The notes beneath the pieces were generated by a model. It did no database searches, was not told the origin of the DNA, and saw only the letters and a program-made list of their open reading frames with translations. DNA of 64,000 bases from Streptomyces rimosus subsp. rimosus (GTDB taxonomy: Bacteria > Actinomycetota > Actinomycetes > Streptomycetales > Streptomycetaceae), in the NCBI RefSeq assembly GCF_000720725.1, contig NZ_JOCQ01000041.1, positions 1-64,000 on the forward strand, written 5' to 3'. Shown here piece by piece: positions 58,140-64,000 of this stretch; positions within the stretch are counted from its first letter, which is position 1, and every line of letters begins with the position of its first letter. Position numbers and translations under genes: made by a program.

Positions 58140-59359
58140 CGACCTTTCCCGATCTTCCCGGCGCCGCGGAGGAACTGGAGCACTTCCCCTTCGACGACGG
58201 CCGCGGCATCGAGGTCAACGAGCGGTTCCGGGAACTGCGGCAGCGCGCGGGGCTGCTCCGGGTGCGGCTCGCCTACGGCGAACCCACCTGGCTGGTCACC
58301 CGCTACGCGGACGCCCGGCTGGTGCTGGGCGACGCGCGGTTCAGCCGCGCGATGTCGGTCGGCCGGGACTTCCCGCGCCAGGAGGAGGCGACGGAACTGG
58401 CCGGGCTGATCACCCTGGACGCCCCCGAACACACCCGGCTGCGCACGCTGTTGGTCAAAGCCCTCACCAGATCCCGTATCGAAGCGCAGCGCCCGACGGT
58501 GCAGGCGACGGCGGACGACCTGCTGGCGTCGGCGATGAACGCCGGACCGGGCATGGACATCGTGGTGGACTACGCGCAGCCGATGAGCGTGCTGTCCATC
58601 TGCGACCTGCTCGGCGTGCCGGCCTCGGACCGGGAGGCGTTCGAGTCGACCAGCGCGGCGCTGATGCCCGGCAGCGCCGTCGGCGCCGAGGACATGATGC
58701 GGCGGTTCGGTGAGCTGCGCACCTGCACCGAGCGGCTCATCGCCGAGCGTCGGGCCCGCCCCCGCGACGACCTGATGTCGGCGATGGTCCAGGCCCGGGA
58801 CGAGGCGGACCGGCTCACCGACGCCGAGCTGATCGAGCTGGTCGTCAGCATGCTGCTGGCCAGGTTCGAGGCGATCATCACCCAGATCCCGAACTGCGTC
58901 TACGTTCTCACGCGGGGCGACCGTGCGCTCTGGAACCGGCTGCGTGCGCATCCGGCCGAGCTGCCGGCGGCGGTCGAGGAGCTGCTGCGCAACAACGCCT
59001 CCGCCGGTGCCGGCCTGTTCGTCCGCTATGCGCGGGAGGATGTCAACGTCGGCGGCACGCTGGTGCGCGCGGGCGAAGCCCTGACCGTCGCCGTCGAGTC
59101 GGCCAACCACGACCCGGCCCGGTTCGAGGACCCCGACGCGATCGACTTCACCCGGCCACCCGGTGGACACCTCACCTTCGGGTATGGCGCGCACTACTGC
59201 GTCGGCGCCCAGCTCGGGCGCATCGACCTCCAGGAGGGACTGCGGGCGCTGCTCACCAGGGCCCCGGAGCTGACCGTCCGCGACATCAGGTGGAGAGAAC
59301 GGCCGCACATCCGGGGGCCGGAGGCGATGCGCGTGACCTGGCAGGGTGGCCCGGAATGA
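58136..59359 (+). CDS. Cytochrome P450 with non-canonical I-helix
   Basis: The 407-residue P450 overlaps the terminal PKS stop (ATGA). The heme loop FGYGAHYCVGAQLGRID and ExxR (EELLRNN) are normal, but the oxygen-activation helix reads LLARFEAIITQI (residues 240-251) where AGxETT is expected: the Gly is Arg243 and both Thr are replaced (Ala246, Ile247). EryF also lacks the conserved Thr and uses substrate-assisted proton delivery, so the enzyme could still be active with a special substrate or perform a different reaction. It completes the set of three P450s. Confidence 0.9.
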
Positions 59360-59365
59360 CCGCCA

Positions 59366-59401
59366 CCACCCACCGGGGGCCGACCGGCTTCCGGCGGGTG
59401 G
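59366..59401. terminator. Hairpin at the end of the PKS operon
   Basis: CCACCCACCGG (59366-59376) pairs with CCGGCGGGTGG (59391-59401), one G-T mismatch, followed by TTGTTT. It lies between convergent genes and marks the right end of the PKS transcript. Confidence 0.65.
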
Positions 59402-59406
59402 TTGTT

Positions 59407-61026
59407 TCAGATCACCCGGAACAGATCCGCGGCCACCTGGACATCCAGGAAATCCTCGACGGAGCGCACATTGTCGCTCAGGGCGTCCAGGACCGAGTCG
59501 GCCTCGGCGGCGCGGGGGGCGCCGATGGCCACGCCGAAGACGCGGAAGCCCAGGCGGTGCTTGGCGTCGTTCCAGTCGCGCATCCACGCCTCGGTGACGC
59601 CGCACTCGTCGTCGGTGAGCATGACGATGTCGCCGCGGGTGCGGGCCGCGTCGTTGAACTCCGCCTCCAGCAGTTCGACGGCCGCGGACAGGGGGCTCTG
59701 GTAGCTGGTGCCGCCGCCGAGGAAGGTCTCCGCGAAGTCGAGCACCCGGGCGATGCCGGCGGGCTCGCCGGCCGGGAAGCGGAAGACCCGGAGCCTGTCG
59801 GCGGAAGAGAAGAGGATGCCGACGAAGTCGCGCTTCGCGTGGCGGGCCTGGTCCAGCAGCGCCAGGGCGCACGCCTTGGCCCACGCCTCCCGGGTGCCTC
59901 CGCCGGTCCCTTCCATGTACATGGAGTGCGAGGTGTCGACGCACGCGATGATCGCGCCCTGGCCGGTGGTCTGCTCGCCCTGGCTGTCGTAGAGCATCAG
60001 CTCCCCGGCGGCGTAGCGCGCGGCGAACACCGCGCGCAGTTCGGGCAGGCCGAGGTTGGCCAGCTCGGAGGGGATGACGCGGGAGAGGTCGTCACCCAGG
60101 GTGACGCCGATCAGTTCCCCGGTGGCGTTCTCGACCTTGCGGGCGCGTTCGCCGTCGGCCATCTGCCGGAACCGGCCGATCAGTTCGGCCCACCGGGCGA
60201 GGCGGCCGGTGCGCAGCCGCTCGGCGAGCCGGGCGCGCTGGTCGTACGGCATGCGCTCCAGCTCGCCGGGGCCGACGCCCCACGCCCGCATCAGCGCGCT
60301 CTCCTCCCGTACGGCCGCGGCGGCCTTCGTCACGGCGTTCCGCGCGGTGGCACGGACGCCGGGGGCTGCCGCCGCGAGGGCCTGCGCGGCGCCCTCTGCG
60401 GCCTGCCGGGCGGTGGCGCCGGCGGTCTCGGCAGCCCGTATCGCCTGCTGTACGGCCTCGGCGGCCGGGGCCGGTACGGTGCCGTCCGCACCGGCCCCAC
60501 CGGCGGCCTGCTGAAGAGCCGCGCCCACGGCCGCCGCCGCTCCTTCGGCGTCCCGCCGGCCCTTCGCCGCCCGCTCGGCCTGCTCCCGGGCAGCCCGGAA
60601 GCGCTCCAGCATCCGGCGCAGCGCGGCGGCCTGGGCGAGTACGGCCATGGCGGCGGCGTACGGGTCGCCGGCCGTCTCCCGGTGCAGCTCGGCGAACTCC
60701 GGTGACTCCATCAGGGAGCTGATGACCTGGTGGTTGACCAGCCGGGAGGGGGCCATGTCCGCGCGCTCGCGCAGCCACGGGCCGGTCTTGTAGGCGGCCA
60801 GGAAGGCGTCGGCCAGGAGGTCGGCGGTGTGGTCGTAGCGCCCGGCCAGTTCCTCGGCCAGCTCGCGCAGCCCGGCCGACTGCGTGTAGGTGTCGCGCCA
60901 CACGATCTGCTCGAAGCGGTCCGCGACCACGGCCGTCGGGTGTCCCTCGGCAGTGGCTGCGGACCCGGCCAGCCACGGGCCGGCCAGGCCCGCCAGGTCG
61001 CCGAGCCTGCTCGGTGTCCCGCACAT
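59407..61026 (-). CDS. VWA-domain protein partnered with a MoxR ATPase
   Basis: The 539-residue protein has a helical, Ala-rich middle and a C-terminal von Willebrand A domain with a complete metal site: CVDTSHSMYMEG (DxSxS), SYQSPLSAAVELLE (Thr/Ser), and VMLTDDECGVTEA (Asp). Together with the adjacent ATPase this is the ViaA-RavA/MoxR-VWA pair thought to act as a chaperone that assembles metal or redox complexes. The gap to the ATPase gene is 19 bases. It is opposite in direction to the PKS operon, so probably outside the cluster. Confidence 0.88.
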   Translation of the reverse strand: MCGTPSRLGDLAGLAGPWLAGSAATAEGHPTAVVADRFEQIVWRDTYTQSAGLRELAEELAGRYDHTADLLADAFLAAYKTGPWLRERADMAPSRLVNHQVISSLMESPEFAELHRETAGDPYAAAMAVLAQAAALRRMLERFRAAREQAERAAKGRRDAEGAAAAVGAALQQAAGGAGADGTVPAPAAEAVQQAIRAAETAGATARQAAEGAAQALAAAAPGVRATARNAVTKAAAAVREESALMRAWGVGPGELERMPYDQRARLAERLRTGRLARWAELIGRFRQMADGERARKVENATGELIGVTLGDDLSRVIPSELANLGLPELRAVFAARYAAGELMLYDSQGEQTTGQGAIIACVDTSHSMYMEGTGGGTREAWAKACALALLDQARHAKRDFVGILFSSADRLRVFRFPAGEPAGIARVLDFAETFLGGGTSYQSPLSAAVELLEAEFNDAARTRGDIVMLTDDECGVTEAWMRDWNDAKHRLGFRVFGVAIGAPRAAEADSVLDALSDNVRSVEDFLDVQVAADLFRVI

Positions 61027-61045
61027 CGTCGTACCCCCGCCATGT

Positions 61046-62245
61046 TCAGAACTGGGCCTGCACCGTGCTCGCGTCCACGCCGAGGGCCTCGGTGAGCACC
61101 CGGGCGCGGACGGCGCGCTGGCGGCCGGCGACCCGTTCGATGGCCGTGGTGGAGCGGCCGGCGCCCGCCGCCTCCGCGCGCAGCCGCTCCAGCCGCTTGC
61201 CCGCCCTGGCGAGCGTGTTGTGGGCGTTCTTGATGACCCACTCGCTCAGCGCCTCACGGGACTGCCCGGCCATGGCGTCGAGCTGGGCCTCCAGTTCGTC
61301 GATGGTGTCGGCCAGGTCGAGCGCTTCCTTGGCGTCGGGATTGACCAGGTGCAGCACCTCGCGCTCGACGGTCGGGCGCTGGGCGGGGGAGTCCCACAGC
61401 ACATGCGCCAGCACCGACAGATCGGACTCGGCGACCGCCGGGCGGCCGTCGAGGTACGCGGACGCCTGGAGCAGTCCCACCGCCTGCCGCCAGCGGCGGT
61501 CCGAGGCGACCAGCTCCTTGCGGCGCAGGGCGGCGCGCAGCGTGCACACCGCGTCCACGATCCCGTCGGGCACGTCCACGGCCGGGACGGCCTCGGTCAC
61601 GGCGTGCTGCAGCGCGGCCAGTGCGACCGTCGTACGCGACGGTGCCGCCGGGCGGCTGACCGCGGAGCGGACCAGCGCGGCGAAGTTCGAGGGATCCTCC
61701 AGGTACCCGACCTCGATCCGCACCAGCAGCCGGTCGTAGATCGCGGCCGAGTCCTCGCCGCCGGGCAGTTCGTTGCTCGCCGTGATGGCCCCGATCAGCG
61801 GGCAGCGGATCGGCGCGCCGCCGTTCTCGGGGTGGTAGAGCCGCTCGTTGAGGTAGCCCAGCGTCTCGTTGAGCGCCGCCGTCGAGCACTTGAATATCTC
61901 GTCGATGAACGCCACATGCGCGGTCGTGGCACGGCCGTCGTACACCTGGCGGTACTCGCCCCGCGCCAGCGCGGCGACGTCGATGGGGCCGAACATCCGC
62001 GTCGGCGCGGTGAACTTCGACAGCAGGATCTCCCAGTAGGCGGCCCCGTCGATCCGGCCCGTGAGCTCCCGGGCCAGCTCGGACTTCGCCGTCCCGGGCG
62101 GCCCGAGCACCAGCGAGTGCTGCCCGGCCAGCAGCGTCACCACCAGCGTCCGCACCACGTCGTCCCGCTCGTAGAACCGCTGCGACAACTCGTCACAGAC
62201 CGCCCGCAGCCGCTCGGCGGTGTCCTGCGCGTCCGGTGCGCCCAT
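61046..62245 (-). CDS. MoxR-family AAA+ ATPase
   Basis: The 399-residue ATPase has Walker A in SLVLGPPGTAKSELARELTG, Walker B in VAFIDEIFKCS, a sensor region ITASNELPGGEDSAAIYDR and the LVRIEVGYLED Arg-finger area typical of RavA/MoxR. ATG 62245 follows GAGGAG by 6 bases. It is cotranscribed with the VWA protein and should remodel its client using ATP. Confidence 0.9.
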   Translation of the reverse strand: MGAPDAQDTAERLRAVCDELSQRFYERDDVVRTLVVTLLAGQHSLVLGPPGTAKSELARELTGRIDGAAYWEILLSKFTAPTRMFGPIDVAALARGEYRQVYDGRATTAHVAFIDEIFKCSTAALNETLGYLNERLYHPENGGAPIRCPLIGAITASNELPGGEDSAAIYDRLLVRIEVGYLEDPSNFAALVRSAVSRPAAPSRTTVALAALQHAVTEAVPAVDVPDGIVDAVCTLRAALRRKELVASDRRWRQAVGLLQASAYLDGRPAVAESDLSVLAHVLWDSPAQRPTVEREVLHLVNPDAKEALDLADTIDELEAQLDAMAGQSREALSEWVIKNAHNTLARAGKRLERLRAEAAGAGRSTTAIERVAGRQRAVRARVLTEALGVDASTVQAQF

Positions 62246-62382
62246 GCTCAACTCCTCGGTCGTGGTGCGCTGGTGGGCGCGGTGCGGTCTGCTGTCCGAT
62301 CAAGGTTACGTGGGGCCGGGCGTCGCTCCTCCGGGGCCTCGGAGCCGTCGCTGCCCGGGCCGTCGTCGGGTGCCGCCACCCC

Positions 62383-62408
62383 CCGGGGTGGTGCCGGCAC
62401 CACCCCGG
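62383..62408. promoter_or_regulatory. 26-bp perfect palindrome upstream of the ABC transporter
   Basis: CCGGGGTGGTGCC and its exact complement adjoin at 62383-62408. A further copy of GGGTGGTGCCGGC follows at about 62412-62424. The gap between divergent MoxR and ABC genes (333 bases) holds no gene, so this is a strong candidate operator array for the exporter. Confidence 0.55.
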
Positions 62409-62578
62409 TCCGGGTGGTGCCGGCTGAACCCCCGGAACGGGTGGGCGCCCCATCGTGCCGCCCCGCGGTCCGAACCTAGTGTCACCAGGGACGGCCACCC
62501 CCGCCTCGCCCTGTCGAAAGGCCAGGTGGGGGCATGTGAACGACACGGCCGTGCGACTGCGATTCGGAAGGCGAACCC

Positions 62579-63391
62579 ATGGCACTTCGCACGGGGAGAA
62601 GACCCTCGGCGCCCATCAGCACGACCCGGATGACGGACTACGGCGCGGCCGGTGCCTCCGCGCTCACCCTGGACCGCGTTTCCCGGAGTTACCGGCGCGC
62701 GGGCAAGCCGTTCCACGCGCTGGAGGACATGAGCCTGGACGTGCCGCAGGGCCGCTTCCTCGCCGTCATGGGCCGTTCCGGGTCCGGCAAGACGACCTTC
62801 CTGCAGTGTGCGGCAGGGCTCGACCAGCCCACCTCGGGCACGGTACGGATCGGGGGCACCGACCTCTCCGGTCTGTCCGAGGCGGCGCTGACCCGGCTGC
62901 GCAGGGACCGGATCGGCTTCGTCTTCCAGGCGCTCAACCTCGTGCCGTCGCTCAGCGTCCAGGAGAACGTCGCGCTCCCGCTGTTGCTGCGCGGCATGAG
63001 CCCCGACGACCCCGGGGTGCGCGAGCGCTCCCTGGACGTGCTGGGAGCCGTCGGGCTCGGCGACCGGGCGGACGACTCCCCGCTGCGGATGTCGGGCGGC
63101 CAGCAGCAGCGCGTGGCCGTCGCCCGCGCCCTGGTCACCGACCCCGCCGTCATCTTCGCCGACGAGCCGACGGGCGCGCTGGACCCGGTCACCGCCCGCG
63201 AGGTGCTGGGCCTGCTGCGCCGGGCCGTCGACACGTCGGGGCACACCGTGGTGATGGTGACCCACGACCCGCAGGCCGCCGCCTGGACCGACGAGGTGCT
63301 GTTCATCGAGGCGGGACGGGGCGTCGCCCGGCTGGACCGTCCCGCCGCGGAAACCGTGGCGCGCCGGTTCGCGCAGTTGTCGGAGCGGTGA
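62579..63391 (+). CDS. ABC transporter ATP-binding protein, MacB/LolD type
   Basis: The 270-residue ATPase shows Walker A MGRSGSGKTTFLQCAAGLD, Q-loop FVFQALNLVPSLSVQENV, signature MSGGQQQRVAVARAL and Walker B VIFADEPTGALD. Its gap to the FtsX-like permease is 2 bases. Start may be ATG 62579 or ATG 62630, which is closer to the family start. Such pairs export peptides or antibiotics or act in envelope stress. A role in the PKS product's export is possible but unproven. Confidence 0.92.
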   Translation: MALRTGRRPSAPISTTRMTDYGAAGASALTLDRVSRSYRRAGKPFHALEDMSLDVPQGRFLAVMGRSGSGKTTFLQCAAGLDQPTSGTVRIGGTDLSGLSEAALTRLRRDRIGFVFQALNLVPSLSVQENVALPLLLRGMSPDDPGVRERSLDVLGAVGLGDRADDSPLRMSGGQQQRVAVARALVTDPAVIFADEPTGALDPVTAREVLGLLRRAVDTSGHTVVMVTHDPQAAAWTDEVLFIEAGRGVARLDRPAAETVARRFAQLSER

Positions 63392-63393
63392 CC

Positions 63394-64000
63394 ATGACTG
63401 TCGAACTCGGCCGGGCACCGGCCCAGGACGGGAGCGAGGAATCGGCCGAGGGCCTCCGGCGCACCGCCCGCTTCCTCGCCCGCCGCTCCAAGCGCCTGCA
63501 CCGCAAGGCATGGGCCGCGGTGTTCGCGGCGCTCGTCCTCACCTCGCTGCTGCTCGGCAGCTTCGCCCTGGCGGCGGTGTCGGCGCTCGTGGGGCACCCT
63601 CGGGTGGAGCGCTACGCGGCGACCGGCGCCGTGGTCGCCGCCGACCAGAACGCCCGGTTCCGGGCCAAGCCGTGGGGCGACGAGCCGACCACCGTGACGC
63701 AGTCGCTCACCGAACGGATCCGCATCCCGGCCGATGTCGTCGGCCGGCTCGCGAAGGTGCCCGGCGTCCGGGCCGCCATCCCGGACAGCAGCTTCCCGGT
63801 TGCGCTCACCGGCGCCGACGGCCGGCTCGTACCGGGACCGGCCGGTGACTCGGGTGCCGCCCCCGTGTACGGCCACGGCTGGGCCGCGGCGGCCCTCGCC
63901 CCGTACACCCTGCGCGCAGGCAAGGCGCCCTCCCGGGCGGGGCAGGTGGCGATCGACGGGGACCTGGCCGCACGCGCCGGGATACGTCCCGGCGACCGGA
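63394..64000 (+). CDS. FtsX-like permease of the ABC exporter (N-terminal part)
   Basis: Two bases after the ATPase stop a gene begins at ATG 63394 (GTG 63388 overlapping is possible) and leaves the window. Visible are a basic cytoplasmic segment, one strong membrane helix (AAVFAALVLTSLLLGSFALA) and the start of the large extracellular MacB-type domain (VVGRLAKVPGVRAAIPDSSF). This fits FtsX/MacB permeases that work with the preceding ATPase. Confidence 0.85.
   Translation, partial: MTVELGRAPAQDGSEESAEGLRRTARFLARRSKRLHRKAWAAVFAALVLTSLLLGSFALAAVSALVGHPRVERYAATGAVVAADQNARFRAKPWGDEPTTVTQSLTERIRIPADVVGRLAKVPGVRAAIPDSSFPVALTGADGRLVPGPAGDSGAAPVYGHGWAAAALAPYTLRAGKAPSRAGQVAIDGDLAARAGIRPGDR

Overview
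The window is high-GC actinomycete DNA, almost certainly Streptomyces. The support is strong third-position GC bias, very rare TTA codons, GTG/TTG starts, a StrR-type pathway regulator, a secreted Endo H-type glycosidase, an iron box of the DmdR/IdeR type and a modular type I polyketide synthase (PKS). No rRNA, tRNA or CRISPR array was seen.

Layout. (1) 1-9.6 kb is an eroded accessory zone. It holds a partial flavodoxin-like oxidoreductase, a chimeric remnant of a YwqJ-like deaminase toxin followed by an intact SUKH-3 immunity gene, several gene remnants (histidine kinase, epimerase, NRPS condensation domain joined to an FAD monooxygenase, glycosyltransferase, alpha/beta-hydrolase), an intact Endo H-like gene and a defective IS630-type element carrying a membrane-protein passenger. 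(2) 9.6-11.2 kb encodes a secreted amidase. (3) 11.5-21.0 kb is a compact biosynthetic operon: DegT-family aminotransferase, StrR-like regulator, free acyl carrier protein, EntE-like aryl-AMP ligase, type II thioesterase, NikD-like flavin oxidase and a KS-AT-PCP PKS. Together these suggest lysine -> piperideine-2-carboxylate -> picolinate -> picolinyl-ACP -> one malonyl extension. (4) 21-31.2 kb holds export, regulation and iron uptake: a CGNR regulator divergent from a drug exporter, an AOC-barrel-like protein, a second MFS transporter, an HTH/TPR regulator, a MurB paralogue, and two FecCD permeases plus a lipoprotein binding protein behind an iron box. A picolinate-type chelating product would fit this iron-uptake neighbourhood. 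(5) 31.2-36 kb contains small regulatory pairs (ArsR-VOC, TetR-quinone oxidoreductase), each with visible palindromic operators, and a secreted protein.

(6) 36.2-59.4 kb is a second biosynthetic locus: P450 - PKS - P450 - PKS - PKS - P450. The modules are KS-AT(methylmalonyl)-DH-KR-ACP, KS-AT(malonyl)-KR-ACP, KS-AT(malonyl)-degenerate DH-KR-ACP and KS-degenerate AT-ACP-TE. There is no loading domain, the last AT has lost its nucleophile and part of its fold, and all three PKS genes carry one early TTA codon, predicting control by bldA. Whether this line receives its starter from the picolinyl operon 17 kb upstream is open. (7) 59.4-64 kb is a MoxR/VWA pair and the start of a MacB-like ABC exporter, probably outside the cluster.

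The most novel candidate system is the picolinyl-starter operon, possibly feeding a starterless PKS line that ends in a broken AT module.
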